Below are positions 18,118 through 27,731 of a stretch of DNA of 64,000 bases, piece after piece. The stretch's first letter is position 1. Every line of letters begins with the position of its first letter. The DNA is from Occallatibacter gabretensis (GTDB lineage Bacteria > Acidobacteriota > Terriglobia > Terriglobales > Acidobacteriaceae), in NCBI RefSeq assembly GCF_001449115.1, contig NZ_LAIJ01000002.1, forward strand, positions 1 through 64,000, written 5' to 3'. The notes beneath the pieces were generated by a model. It saw nothing but the letters and a program-made list of their open reading frames with translations, had not been told where the DNA came from and did not search any database. Both the position numbers and the translations under genes were made by a program.

Positions 18118-19488
18118 ATGCCGTCACCCGCTGTTGCCTTTGCTGCTGAAAATCACCCGCGCTTTCTGGAGGAGCTGAAGGAACTGCTGAGGATTCCTTC
18201 GATTTCCACGCTGCCGGAACATGCTGCGGATTGCCGGAAAACAGCCGAAAAGCTGGCTGCTGAGTTGAAGCGGATCGGCATGGAACATGTGCGGCTGATT
18301 GAAACCAAAGGCCACCCGCTTGTGTATGCCGACTGGCTGCATGCTGCGGGCAAGCCGACGGTGCTGATGTATGGGCACTACGATGTGCAGCCGGCTGATC
18401 CGCTGGACGAGTGGCACACGCCGCCCTTTGAGCCGACTGAGCGTAATGGCAACCTGTATGCGCGCGGCGCGGTGGATGACAAGGGCCAGATGTACATGCA
18501 TGTGAAGGCACTGGAGAGCCTGCTGGCTGCCGATGGCAAGCTGCCCCTCAATGTGCGGGTGCTTTTGGAAGGCGAGGAAGAGGTTGGCGGGGAGGGGATT
18601 GCGGCGTATGTGGCGACGAAGCCTGCGGACCTCAAGGCGGACTTCGCTCTGATCTCGGATACGGAGCTGTTTGCGCCGGGACTGCCGACGCTGTGCGTTG
18701 GACTACGGGGAATGATCTATACGGAGTTGGAAGTACGCGGTGCGAAGACCGATTTACACTCGGGCATGTATGGCGGCGCGGCGCCGAATCCCTTTGTGGC
18801 GCTGGCGCAGATCATCGCGGGATTGAAGGACCGCGAGGGAAAGATTCTGATTCCGGGCTTCTATGACAATGTGGAAGCGCCGAGTGCGGAAGAACTGGCG
18901 GCATGGAAGAGTTTGCCGTTTGACGAGGAGCACTATCGCGAGACGGAAGTGGGATCGAAACAGCTTGTGGGCGAGGCCGGCTACAGCGTGCTGGAGCGTA
19001 CATGGGCAAGGCCGACGCTGGAAGTTCACGGAATGCCTGGCGGCTTTATTGGAGCGGGAGCTAAAACTGTGATCCCCGCTAAAGCCACGGCCAAAATCTC
19101 CATGCGGCTGGTGCCGAATATGACGCCGGCGAAGGCGTTTGCACAGTACAAGGCGTTTGTGGAGGAGATTGCTCCCGCCGGGGTGGACGTGAGCGTAAGG
19201 CTGATCCACCAGGGCGATCCGTGTTTGATTCCGGTGGACAATCCATACATTCAGGCGGCCACGAAGGCGCTTCATGCGGTGTGGGGCAAGGACACGGTGT
19301 TTATCCGCAGCGGCGGGTCGATTCCGATTGTGGGCGATCTGGACCGGCATTTGGGGTTGCCGAGCGTGATGATGGGCTTTGGGTTGCCGGATGACAATCT
19401 GCATGCTCCGAATGAGAAGTTCAACCTGGAGAACTTCCGGCTGGGGATTGAGTCGGTGATCGGATTTCTGGAGGAAGCAGGAAAGTGA
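18118..19488 (+). CDS. M20 family dipeptidase (metallopeptidase)
   Basis: This protein has about 456 residues and is a cytosolic M20 dipeptidase of the CNDP/PepV-like branch. The first zinc ligand region is GHYDVQP, followed by the bridging Asp in VDDKGQ and the catalytic Glu pair in EGEEEVG. The dimerisation domain is present in the middle (about 200-330), and the C-terminal His ligand region contains GFGLPDDNLHAPNE. It probably cleaves dipeptides taken up or released in the cell. The frame is open from a TTG at 18100, but GGAG seven bases upstream of the ATG at 18118 supports that start. A 41-base gap separates it from the ABC gene. Confidence 0.9.
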   Translation: MPSPAVAFAAENHPRFLEELKELLRIPSISTLPEHAADCRKTAEKLAAELKRIGMEHVRLIETKGHPLVYADWLHAAGKPTVLMYGHYDVQPADPLDEWHTPPFEPTERNGNLYARGAVDDKGQMYMHVKALESLLAADGKLPLNVRVLLEGEEEVGGEGIAAYVATKPADLKADFALISDTELFAPGLPTLCVGLRGMIYTELEVRGAKTDLHSGMYGGAAPNPFVALAQIIAGLKDREGKILIPGFYDNVEAPSAEELAAWKSLPFDEEHYRETEVGSKQLVGEAGYSVLERTWARPTLEVHGMPGGFIGAGAKTVIPAKATAKISMRLVPNMTPAKAFAQYKAFVEEIAPAGVDVSVRLIHQGDPCLIPVDNPYIQAATKALHAVWGKDTVFIRSGGSIPIVGDLDRHLGLPSVMMGFGLPDDNLHAPNEKFNLENFRLGIESVIGFLEEAGK

Positions 19489-19528
19489 ATGACGCTGCTC
19501 GAAAATCGCGTAAGCTATAGGGACTGCG

Positions 19529-20443
19529 ATGCGGAGTGATCTTTCTCAACGCGACGAGGGTACGCCTCAGGAAATAGGCAGGAATCCGGATTCGAATCTG
19601 AATCCGAGCCTGAGCGCGGACCTGTGTGCGGTGCCGGGGCCGGATTCGGTCTGCGGCGCGGGTCCGACCGGTGAGCTGGATACGGCGGATGAAGAGCCGA
19701 TCATCTCTTTCTCAAATATCTCAATCTCTTTTGGGGAAAATCCGACTCTCAAGGATGTGAGCTTTTTTGTGGAGCGGGGCAAGACGCTGTGCATCCTGGG
19801 CAGGAGCGGTGTAGGCAAGTCGGTTTCCTTGCGCATGCTGATGGGTTTCCTGCGGCCGGATGGCGGCTCGATCCGTGTGACAGGGCAGGAGATTACTACC
19901 CTTGATGAAGCGGGGATGCAGGAGATTCGTAAGCGCGTGACGATGGTTTTTCAGAATGGCGCGCTCTTTGACTCGCTTTCCGTCCATGAGAACGTGGCAT
20001 TTCCGCTGCGCGAGCGCGGCGAAATGGATGAGTCGCACCTGAACGGAACGGTAGACAGGCTGCTCAGCCTGGTGGGCGCCGAAGACGTGACGGATCACCT
20101 ACCGGCCAGCCTTTCGACGGGACGGAGGCGCGCTGTGGCGATTGCGCGCGCGCTGGCGTCGCAGCCGGAGGTGGTGTTGTACGACGAGCCGACGACAATG
20201 GTGGATCCCATCATTGCGCGGAGGCTGGGCAGCATTATCCAGCGCCTGAAGAAGCAGCTGGGGTTCACCAGCATTGTGGTGACCCATGACATGCGGTTTG
20301 CGAAAAGCCTGGCAGACTCGGTTTTGTTCCTGCATCAGGGGCGAGCACAGTTTTTCGGCCCGCTGAACGAATTTCTTGCATCTAACGATCCAGAGATTAA
20401 GCAGTTCCTGACACTGGACGCTTATTTACTACCCACGGGGTAG
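19529..20443 (+). CDS. MlaF-type ABC transporter ATP-binding protein, no permease nearby
   Basis: This 304-residue ATPase has Walker A GRSGVGKS at 91-98, Q-loop FQNG near 141, a signature motif reading LSTGR at 195-199 in place of LSGGQ, and Walker B VVLYDE at 215-220 followed by P and D of the D-loop. These features fit the MlaF/Ttg2A branch that drives lipid transport between the membranes. Residues 1-55 form an extra hydrophilic, acidic N-terminus not expected in the family. The partner permease and MlaD-type protein are not in the window. A downstream gap of 530 bases shows it ends its transcription unit. Confidence 0.8.
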   Translation: MRSDLSQRDEGTPQEIGRNPDSNLNPSLSADLCAVPGPDSVCGAGPTGELDTADEEPIISFSNISISFGENPTLKDVSFFVERGKTLCILGRSGVGKSVSLRMLMGFLRPDGGSIRVTGQEITTLDEAGMQEIRKRVTMVFQNGALFDSLSVHENVAFPLRERGEMDESHLNGTVDRLLSLVGAEDVTDHLPASLSTGRRRAVAIARALASQPEVVLYDEPTTMVDPIIARRLGSIIQRLKKQLGFTSIVVTHDMRFAKSLADSVLFLHQGRAQFFGPLNEFLASNDPEIKQFLTLDAYLLPTG

Positions 20444-20975
20444 GGATGTGCCTGGCAGCGAACTGCAATTCGGTAAAAATTCACTTGCAATCGAGACCTG
20501 TTTCGAGCAATCCTAGGGATGTTGAGTTGTTAGTAACGTACGATGCCAGATACGCATGGCTGCTACAAATTTATTTTTAATGTAACTGTACTTTTCCCTT
20601 CTGCGGCGAGTGCTGGTTGTTCTGTTATAATTCTTTTGTATTCGCTGGTTTACGCGCTCTATAGGGAGCCGTCCCTGACGTACCTGTATTTATTTTTCGG
20701 GTGAATAGCCCGAGCCGTACTTTAGTTGCTTCTCGTTGCAATTGTGCTGAATAACGCTTTTGGTGCGGCCGCATTCCGCGGCAAGCACTGCTCATAATAA
20801 CCGGGCGTTCCATGGCTACATCTTGTCCATGAATGCCCAGGCCCTGCAATCAGCTCAAAGATAGACAGCGGGCCCGATGGAACCGAATTCATGATCTTTC
20901 ATCCCTGATAAGTGAAATGGGCCGGAGAGCCATTCACTGGTCGAGGTAGAGACTCCTGAGGACAGGCGGACGCTT
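20444..20975. other. Long spacer upstream of the sugar transferase gene
   Basis: Over 500 bases hold no convincing gene. It contains an extended -10 promoter candidate at 20623-20631 and a short possible hairpin (CGGGTGAATAGCCCG, about 20699-20713). If that promoter is used, the following gene would have a leader of about 340 bases, long enough to carry a regulatory RNA; I recognise no known riboswitch. Confidence 0.5.
20623..20631 (+). promoter_or_regulatory. Extended -10 promoter candidate
   Basis: TGTTATAAT matches the extended -10 form TGnTATAAT exactly. No good -35 box lies at 17 bases, which extended -10 promoters do not need. Transcription from it would run toward the sugar transferase gene at 20976. 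Confidence 0.45.
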
Positions 20976-22490
20976 ATGGCGACATCGGATTTTTGGCAGA
21001 AAGTCTCCTCTTCGGTCTCAGCGCCGGAGTGGAGCGCTGGAACGACTGCTCCTGGACACCAGTATGCGGGCGGCACATCGCGCCTCTGGATGTTCCTGGA
21101 TGTCGTGACCGTGCTCCTGGCAGCGATTTTATCGACATTATTCTATTTCGGAATTGGCCCCATTGTCGGCGTCAAAGAGTTCTGGCACGGAACCCTGATT
21201 GAAGGCCGTTCCATGGGCCTGCTGCTCGCGCTCCTGGGTGGATTCATAGTTGCACTTATTCTTATCAGCCGCCAGTTGCATCTGTATACCCCCGCGAGGC
21301 TTAATGGCTTCCTGCACGAGCAGCGTCTCACGCTGCAGGCATGTTTCACAGCGGGGCTCCTGCTTACAGGCACCATCTACGTCATCCAGGCGACCAACAT
21401 CCCACGCAGCATCGTCTTCATTACCCTCGGTCTGGTTCTGGTGGCTCAGAGCATTCGCCGGCTTACCTACCGCATGCTCCTCTACCGCCGCTACGAACAT
21501 GGCATGGGCACGCGAAATGTTCTGATTGTTGGTACAGGACCTGAGGCTCACGCACTTCGGCACCATCTGGAAAGCATTCGGCACCTGGGATATACATTTA
21601 AGGGCTTTATCGACCTTCCCGGATCCCGGTCACGTTTTGCGACCAGCTCTGGCGATGTGGTCGGCAGCCTCGGATCGCTCTTTGAGTGTGCGCGGCAGCA
21701 GTTTGTGGACGAAATCTTCTTCACCATGCCGTGCGAACGCGGGATGGTGCAGGAGGTGCTGGAGAAGGCTCGCGCCAACTGCATTGATCTGCGCGTGGTG
21801 CCGGATATGTACGACGGGCTGGCGTGGAATAGTCCCATAGAATACATCGGTCAGTTCCCGACGATTCCGCTGCACACGGGCAGGGTGCCCGAGGTGGAAC
21901 TGATGTTCAAGCGTCTGCTGGACATCGTCTTCTCGACCGCTGCGCTCGCTATGCTCTCACCAGTTCTTCTGGCGATTGCGATTGCCATCAAGCTGGATTC
22001 AAAGGGACCGGTCTTTTATGCCTCGGAGCGCATTGGTAAAAAGGCTCGCGTCTTCAAGTGCCTCAAGTTCCGCACCATGGTTCAGGACGCGGAGAATCGC
22101 CGCGCCGAGATCATGCACATGAACGAGCGCGACGGAGTGCTGTTCAAGATCAGCAACGATCCGCGCATCACCAAGGTAGGCACCCTGCTCCGCAAGTATT
22201 CACTGGATGAGCTGCCGCAGTTCTTCAATGTGCTGAAAGGCCACATGAGCGTGGTGGGCCCTCGTCCGCCGATTGCCAGCGAAGTGCGCGAGTACAAGCT
22301 GAGCCATCTGCGCCGATTGGATGTGACCCCCGGCATAACCGGTCTGTGGCAGGTGCAGGGCCGTCAGGATCCCTCGTTTGACAGTTATGTTTCGCTCGAT
22401 GTGGCCTACATTGAGAACTGGAGCATCTGGCTGGATATCAAGATCATCCTTCGCACGGTGGCCGTGGTCTTTGCGGGTACAGGCACCTAG
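20976..22490 (+). CDS. Polyprenyl-phosphate sugar-1-phosphate transferase (WcaJ/CpsE type)
   Basis: This 504-residue membrane enzyme has about four to five hydrophobic helices in the first 150 residues, a Rossmann-like CoA-binding domain in the centre (VLIVGTGPEA near 180) and a C-terminal bacterial sugar transferase domain (about 310-504). The latter has a membrane helix after KRLLDIVFS, then KCLKFRTM and the conserved LDELPQFFNVLKG and SVVGPRPP blocks. It should load the first sugar phosphate onto undecaprenyl phosphate to start exopolysaccharide repeat synthesis. No Wzx, Wzy or chain-length gene is adjacent, so its system lies elsewhere. The following NAD synthetase gene starts 26 bases later. 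Confidence 0.9.
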   Translation: MATSDFWQKVSSSVSAPEWSAGTTAPGHQYAGGTSRLWMFLDVVTVLLAAILSTLFYFGIGPIVGVKEFWHGTLIEGRSMGLLLALLGGFIVALILISRQLHLYTPARLNGFLHEQRLTLQACFTAGLLLTGTIYVIQATNIPRSIVFITLGLVLVAQSIRRLTYRMLLYRRYEHGMGTRNVLIVGTGPEAHALRHHLESIRHLGYTFKGFIDLPGSRSRFATSSGDVVGSLGSLFECARQQFVDEIFFTMPCERGMVQEVLEKARANCIDLRVVPDMYDGLAWNSPIEYIGQFPTIPLHTGRVPEVELMFKRLLDIVFSTAALAMLSPVLLAIAIAIKLDSKGPVFYASERIGKKARVFKCLKFRTMVQDAENRRAEIMHMNERDGVLFKISNDPRITKVGTLLRKYSLDELPQFFNVLKGHMSVVGPRPPIASEVREYKLSHLRRLDVTPGITGLWQVQGRQDPSFDSYVSLDVAYIENWSIWLDIKIILRTVAVVFAGTGT

Positions 22491-22516
22491 TCCGTCTCTC
22501 GGATTACACTGAAATT

Positions 22517-24175
22517 GTGAAGATCGCCATAGTCCAGATAAACCCCACGGTAGGGGATTTCACCGGAAATCTTTCGAAAATCATTGCCGCAAGCCACCGC
22601 GCAGCCGAACAAGGCGCGCGGCTTGTGGTGTTTTCAGAGCTGTGCATCTGCGGTTATCCGCCGGCAGATTTTCTGGAGAAGCCAAGCTTTTTGCTTCGCT
22701 GCAGAAGCGCGGTGGAGGAGCTGGCCGAGGCAACGCGCGAGCTGCCCGCAGCGGTTCTGGTGGGCACGGCTTTGCCTGCCCCCAATGGCGGCGGCAAGCC
22801 TGCAGTGAATGCGGCGATTCTGTTGGACCGCGGCAAGGTACTGCTGGAGCAGCATAAGCGCTTGCTGCCCTTCTACGACATATTCGATGAGCAACGCTAT
22901 TTTCAAGCGGCGAAATCGCAGCAAGTGGTGGAGCTGGATGGCGTGCGGCTGGCGGTGAGCATCTGCGAAGATGCCTGGAATGATAAAAACTTCTGGCCGA
23001 GCCGGCTTTACTCCATTGATCCAATGGAGGAGCTGATGCGTCAGCAGCCGCACCTGCATGTGAACCTTTCGTCGTCTCCGTTCTGGCACGGGAAGCGCGC
23101 AGTGCGACGCGAGATGTTGGCCGCCATTGCGCAGCGGGATGGGATTCCAGTGCTGATGTGCAACCAGGTGGGCGGCAACGACAGCATTGTTTTTGACGGC
23201 TCGTCGCTGGCCATGAATGGGCGTGGAGAACTGATTGCACAGGCAGCTTCGTTTACGGAAGATCTGGTTCTTGTGGATCCGTTTGACGCTGTGCCGCTGC
23301 CGGAGCCTCCTGACCAGATTGGAGCTGAGGGCGAAACAGAGGCTGCGTTTCAGGCGCTGGTGCTGGGTACGAGAGATTATGTGCGCAAGTGCGGCTTTCG
23401 GCAGGTGATTGTCGGCCTAAGTGGGGGCATCGATTCGGCCCTGGTGGCGGCGATTGCCGCCGAGGCGCTGGGTGCGGAGAACGTGCTGGGCGTGGGCATG
23501 CCGAGCCCGTACTCCTCTCAGGGGTCGATAGACGACAGCCACCAGCTTGCAGCGAATCTTGGCATACGATTTGAGACGATTGGGATCAGCGGGCTCTTTG
23601 CGGAGTTCAATAAGGCACTTGAGCCGCTGTTTACGGGGCGAACGCCGGATATTACGGAAGAAAATATTCAGTCGCGCATTCGCGGCAATCTGTTGATGGC
23701 GCTCTCCAACAAGTTCGGCTCGCTGGTGCTGACGACGGGGAATAAATCCGAGATGGCGGTGGGATATTGCACGCTGTACGGCGATATGGTGGGTGCGCTG
23801 GCAGTGATTGGCGACCTGGTGAAGACGCGGATCTATGCCGTCTGCCATTGGCTCAATCGCGAGACAGAAGTGATTCCCGCGGCGATTCTGGAAAAGCCGC
23901 CATCGGCGGAGCTGCGGCCGGACCAGAAGGACACAGATTCGCTGCCGCCATACGATGTGCTCGATCCGATTCTGGAAGCGTATGTGGAGCGCTATGAGAC
24001 GCCGGAGGAGATTGCACAGACGCTAGGCGTGGAGCGCGAGTTAGTACAGAAGGTGGTGAAGCTGGTGGAGCGCTCCGAGTACAAGCGCCAGCAGGCTGCA
24101 CCGGTGCTGAAGGTTACGGCGAAGTCGTTTGGTTCGGGACGAAGACTTCCTATCGCGGTAAAAGTCCAGGTGTAA
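22517..24175 (+). CDS. nadE: Glutamine-dependent NAD synthetase
   Basis: This 552-residue cytosolic enzyme makes NAD from deamido-NAD, ATP and glutamine. The N-terminal nitrilase-like glutaminase domain has the triad E41, K114 and C150. The C-terminal synthetase domain has the P-loop LSGGIDS at 301-307 and later the conserved TTGNKSE block. Both halves have normal length, so the enzyme can use glutamine. Translation starts at a GTG. It lies 26 bases after the sugar transferase gene, probably in one transcript, without a shared function. Together with NadK at the left end it gives two steps of NAD(P) metabolism in the window. Confidence 0.95.
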   Translation: MKIAIVQINPTVGDFTGNLSKIIAASHRAAEQGARLVVFSELCICGYPPADFLEKPSFLLRCRSAVEELAEATRELPAAVLVGTALPAPNGGGKPAVNAAILLDRGKVLLEQHKRLLPFYDIFDEQRYFQAAKSQQVVELDGVRLAVSICEDAWNDKNFWPSRLYSIDPMEELMRQQPHLHVNLSSSPFWHGKRAVRREMLAAIAQRDGIPVLMCNQVGGNDSIVFDGSSLAMNGRGELIAQAASFTEDLVLVDPFDAVPLPEPPDQIGAEGETEAAFQALVLGTRDYVRKCGFRQVIVGLSGGIDSALVAAIAAEALGAENVLGVGMPSPYSSQGSIDDSHQLAANLGIRFETIGISGLFAEFNKALEPLFTGRTPDITEENIQSRIRGNLLMALSNKFGSLVLTTGNKSEMAVGYCTLYGDMVGALAVIGDLVKTRIYAVCHWLNRETEVIPAAILEKPPSAELRPDQKDTDSLPPYDVLDPILEAYVERYETPEEIAQTLGVERELVQKVVKLVERSEYKRQQAAPVLKVTAKSFGSGRRLPIAVKVQV

Positions 24176-24270
24176 CTCTGGCCGGTGATAGCCCTGAGCG
24201 GCGATAATTACTTGCAGCCGACTAAAACGTATTTGAAGCGTCTGTAGTTGCAGCCTTAAGGAGAATTCGT

Positions 24271-25257
24271 TTGACTCGTTCCATTGGCCGTTTTGCCAGC
24301 CTTGCCTCGCTGGTTGTTCTGTCCTCATCTGCCGTTATTGCAGCTGCTCAGCAGCAGGTTCCGCCCGCACAGCCCGAGCAGGCTCCGGCAGCGCCTAATC
24401 CCACAGCCCCGCCGACTTTTCCTGTGCCGCAGAAGGAGAACTTTACAGCGACTTCGCCGACCAAGGAAGAGGTAAATGCCTTTCTGACCGCGAGCTGGGG
24501 TTACGACGAGAACCGCATCTGGCAGGTAGAAGCCATTTTGAAGACGCAGGCAGAAGGCTACAGCAAAGTCATTGTGTTTGTGGGTGACAAGACGGGCAAG
24601 GATAAGCCGTTCCGCTTCCCATTTATTGTGGTGCCGGGCGGCAAGTGGATATTTTACGGCGAAGAGCTTTTCCCGTTTGGCGAGCATCCGTATGCTGAAC
24701 TTCGCACGATGATGCAGGAGCGCGCAGACGGCCCGTACCGCGGATCGGCGACAAAGGATCTGGAGATTGTGGAGTTCGCAGATCTGCAGTGCCCGCATTG
24801 CAAGGCTGCGCAGGCGAATATGGATCAGCTATTGGCGGATTATCCGAAGGCGCGCTTCGTCTTCCAGCACTATCCTCTGCCCATGCATGCTGAAGCCAAG
24901 CGCGCAGCGGAGTTCGGAGTGTGCGTGGCGAAGCAAGGCGGCAGCAGCGCCTTCTTTACTTATGCGGCTTCCGTCTTCGACGGGCAGGATGGCCTGAATA
25001 CTCCCGACGGTGCGACACTGACACTGAACGCGGCGGTGACCAAGGCCGGACAGGATCCGGCGAAGACTGCGGCTTGTGCTGCGCTGCCCGCGACGGCTAC
25101 CGCTGTGGATGCTTCAGCCAAGCTGGCGCGCGATGCAAACGTGAACGAGACACCGACGCTGTCGATCAACGGACGCCTGGTTCCGGCGAACGTGCCTTAC
25201 CAGACGCTGAAGCAGATTATTGACTTCCAGATGAAGATTGACGGGATTCAGAAGTAA
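24271..25257 (+). CDS. Exported DsbA-like thioredoxin-fold protein
   Basis: This 328-residue periplasmic protein starts at a TTG with AAGGAG seven bases upstream. The signal peptide (1-26) is followed by a Pro-rich spacer, a domain of about 100 residues with no recognised motif, and a DsbA/thioredoxin-fold domain from about 160. The active site is C174-P-H-C177, the DsbA-type dithiol, and the cis-proline loop appears as ETPTLSING near the end. It may introduce or reshuffle disulfide bonds in exported proteins. A terminator follows directly. Confidence 0.85.
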   Translation: MTRSIGRFASLASLVVLSSSAVIAAAQQQVPPAQPEQAPAAPNPTAPPTFPVPQKENFTATSPTKEEVNAFLTASWGYDENRIWQVEAILKTQAEGYSKVIVFVGDKTGKDKPFRFPFIVVPGGKWIFYGEELFPFGEHPYAELRTMMQERADGPYRGSATKDLEIVEFADLQCPHCKAAQANMDQLLADYPKARFVFQHYPLPMHAEAKRAAEFGVCVAKQGGSSAFFTYAASVFDGQDGLNTPDGATLTLNAAVTKAGQDPAKTAACAALPATATAVDASAKLARDANVNETPTLSINGRLVPANVPYQTLKQIIDFQMKIDGIQK

Positions 25258-25279
25258 GCACGGCTGATAGGAACAAAGA

Positions 25280-25315
25280 CGGCCTTCGCATGCAAGTGCG
25301 GAGGCCGGTTTGTTT
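25280..25315 (+). terminator. Intrinsic terminator between convergent genes
   Basis: An 11-base-pair stem with one wobble pair (25280-25290 with 25297-25307) has a six-base loop and is followed by TTTGTTT. It ends the DsbA-like gene on the plus strand. The convergent secretin gene stops just after it. Confidence 0.8.
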
Positions 25316-25319
25316 AGCT

Positions 25320-27299
25320 TTAACGCGCCTGTGCGGTGCGCTGCAGTATCTGCATCGGCGATGAGTAATTGCCATAAGGGAAGCGCACGACGTGGGGCGT
25401 CATCACGATGAGCAGCGAAGATTCGCTCTTCTGCGTATCCTTGTCGGTGGCATTGTCGAGGCCGGGAATCTCACTCAGGCCGGGCATACCGCTGATGGCG
25501 CGTACCTCCGCGCTGTCGACTTCGCTGGCAACCACTGCGGCTTCTCCGGCGCTCACAATGGCCGTGCCGGTGTAGGCGCGATTGTTCAGCACAGGAATAC
25601 CGTTGATCGAGGTGGCGCCCAGCGAAAGGATCTTCATGTCCACGCTGAGCGCTACATTGCCTGAGCGCAGGATGCGTGCCGTGGCTTTGAAGGTGAGGCC
25701 GAGGTCCTCATACTGAATCTGTGGAACGGTGGGCGTGCTGGCGAGCTGAGAGAGAATGCCGGAAAGCGCGCCGGAGTTGCCGGCTGAGCTTAGACCGGCA
25801 ATGTTGACTGAGCTGGATAAAGAGCTGCCGTAGGTCGAAGTGGTGATCGGGTAGCGCATGCCGCTCTTGAGCGTGCCTTCGTCGCCGTCCTGCAATCGAA
25901 ACTGGTAGTTATCCAACTGGCGACTGTCGGAAGTGTTGACGCTCAGGTTCAACGTGGTGGCGCCAGGCGAAAGCCCGAATGCGGTAGGACTGCAGGTGCC
26001 GCTGGCGAGGCTGCAGTTGCCGCCAAAGATGGCAAATCCATTGTTGAAGGGAGAATTGGTGACCTGGCCGGAGGCAAGAAGAATGGCGAGAATGGTGGCA
26101 TAGTCATTGGGACTCGCAAGACCGGAAGAGATGATCTCCTGCACCAGCGCCTGATTGGACTGCAGGACAGATTGGGCCTCAGCAAGCACATTGAAGACGC
26201 CCAGCTGCTGCGGCGTTTGAATACCGACGTTGCGTTCGTAATTGTGGGCCAGCTGGATGACTTTGACGTCGATCAAAACCTCTGGACGGCCTTCGGAGAT
26301 GCTAAGCCAGGTGTTATTGAAGGCGGTGAGAGTGCTGGGAGCAGCCCGAAGGGAGAGCGTGGCCGCGCTGGTATCCAGATTCATTCTCTGAATATCGAAG
26401 ATATTCTTGGCGACGGCCTGAATATCATTCATTTCATTCGATGAGCTGTTCGATGAGGCGCCCGAGAGGCCCATGAGGGAAATGCTTTCATACGCGCTGT
26501 GCTGGTACTGGTTGCGCATTTGCGGCGTATCGCGCGCCACGATCACGCGATGAGGATCAAGGGGCTCGGCGAAGGAGTTCGTAGCCAGCGAAAGCGCATG
26601 CGTGGCTTCAGCAAAGCTGGCGTCGTCGATATCGAAGCGAACGGTCGTAGTCGGAACAGTGGCATCGATTGCGGCATCGATGCCGTACGCCGTATAAACC
26701 TGCCGGATGAGTTGTTGCGCGCCGATGCGGACGTGGAAGCTGTGCGTGCCATCCTTGGGCTCAAGATCAACGGGCGCGGCAAGCTCATAGCGTGGCTGGG
26801 CCGGCTTTCGCGGCGCATTCTCGGAGATGGCTTCATCCGCAACCTCCCGCAGGCGCTCTGCGACGGAGGCGTTGTTCGGATCGAGCTCAAGCGCGTGCGC
26901 CAGCGCGGCGTGGGCCGCATCCGGATTGCTCTGCGCGCGCGCCTTTGCAGCGGCCTGGACCAGTGCGGTAACTGCGTGGCTGCGCGCGAGCTCAACGGCT
27001 GCACCGTAATTTGGATTCGATGGATCGAGCGCCGCGGCCTCTTGATACTCTTTCAGCGCAGGCTCAAACTGCGCAGCCTCATAGAGTTTGGCCGCGGAAA
27101 GAAATAGCTTTGCCGCACGGCGTGCATTTTTAGAAGAAACTGGCGGCGGCGCGGGCTTTTGCCCCGGAGTAAGGGGACCATTCGGAGTTTGACTTGGGGC
27201 TGGATTCGTATTTACAGGCGCAGACTGCGGCTGCTGCGAGGCCGCAAGAGTGGCGGCCAGCAACAAAACCGTAAAGCGCAATAATGTAGTTTGGCGCAT
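25320..27299 (-). CDS. Secretin family outer-membrane protein with N-terminal TPR-like region
   Basis: This protein has about 659 residues. It has a signal peptide, a Pro-rich stretch, TPR-like helices (about 50-165), N-type periplasmic domains and a C-terminal secretin domain. The latter contains PEVLIDVKVIQL, VPQIQYEDLGLTF and the closing LLIVMTPHVVR, the hallmarks of GspD/PilQ pores. The pore would export proteins or pili, but no other type II or type IV pilus gene is near. The frame extends to 27407, but the ATG at 27299 gives a good signal peptide. The Fis-like gene ends 31 bases upstream. Confidence 0.85.
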   Translation of the reverse strand: MRQTTLLRFTVLLLAATLAASQQPQSAPVNTNPAPSQTPNGPLTPGQKPAPPPVSSKNARRAAKLFLSAAKLYEAAQFEPALKEYQEAAALDPSNPNYGAAVELARSHAVTALVQAAAKARAQSNPDAAHAALAHALELDPNNASVAERLREVADEAISENAPRKPAQPRYELAAPVDLEPKDGTHSFHVRIGAQQLIRQVYTAYGIDAAIDATVPTTTVRFDIDDASFAEATHALSLATNSFAEPLDPHRVIVARDTPQMRNQYQHSAYESISLMGLSGASSNSSSNEMNDIQAVAKNIFDIQRMNLDTSAATLSLRAAPSTLTAFNNTWLSISEGRPEVLIDVKVIQLAHNYERNVGIQTPQQLGVFNVLAEAQSVLQSNQALVQEIISSGLASPNDYATILAILLASGQVTNSPFNNGFAIFGGNCSLASGTCSPTAFGLSPGATTLNLSVNTSDSRQLDNYQFRLQDGDEGTLKSGMRYPITTSTYGSSLSSSVNIAGLSSAGNSGALSGILSQLASTPTVPQIQYEDLGLTFKATARILRSGNVALSVDMKILSLGATSINGIPVLNNRAYTGTAIVSAGEAAVVASEVDSAEVRAISGMPGLSEIPGLDNATDKDTQKSESSLLIVMTPHVVRFPYGNYSSPMQILQRTAQAR

Positions 27300-27330
27300 G
27301 ATGTGGCGCGCCTCCGCAGGCCGATACAGC

Positions 27331-27618
27331 TTAACCCTGGCGATAGCCCTGACGGATGGCGCTAAATACAGGACGTTCAACACGCGGCGGACGCTTGAGG
27401 CCGGCACGAACTTCTGTCAGGCTCAGCCCAAGCTCTGCCATGCAGCGGCTGAGCGTGTTCCTGTGCATTCCAAGCTCTTCGGCTGCCTTACACTGGTTAC
27501 CACGGTTCGCAATAAGCACTTCACGCAGGTACTGTCTTTTAAATTCCTTCACCGCATCTTCATAACGGATGCCGCTGGAATGCATTTGCGTCACCAGGCT
27601 GTCCAGTTCTCGTTTCAA
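27331..27618 (-). CDS. Fis-type helix-turn-helix protein
   Basis: This 95-residue protein has a Fis-like helix-turn-helix in residues 35-65: LREVLIANRGNQCKAAEELG then the recognition helix with HRNTLSR. The first 30 residues form a helical dimerisation region. It would bind DNA, perhaps as a local regulator of the secretin gene. A TTG start is inferred, with AGGTGG four bases upstream. It lacks the AAA+ domain of sigma-54 activators, so it cannot act as one. Confidence 0.75.
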   Translation of the reverse strand: MKRELDSLVTQMHSSGIRYEDAVKEFKRQYLREVLIANRGNQCKAAEELGMHRNTLSRCMAELGLSLTEVRAGLKRPPRVERPVFSAIRQGYRQG

Positions 27619-27731
27619 CTTACCACCTCTTGCGAATTATTACGTTCTCACTAGATTGCCACATCCCGGCAGACTGCGCAGGCAATTTTTTTCTTCTTTC
27701 TGTGGTATTGACGCAGCGCGATTTTTTCTCT

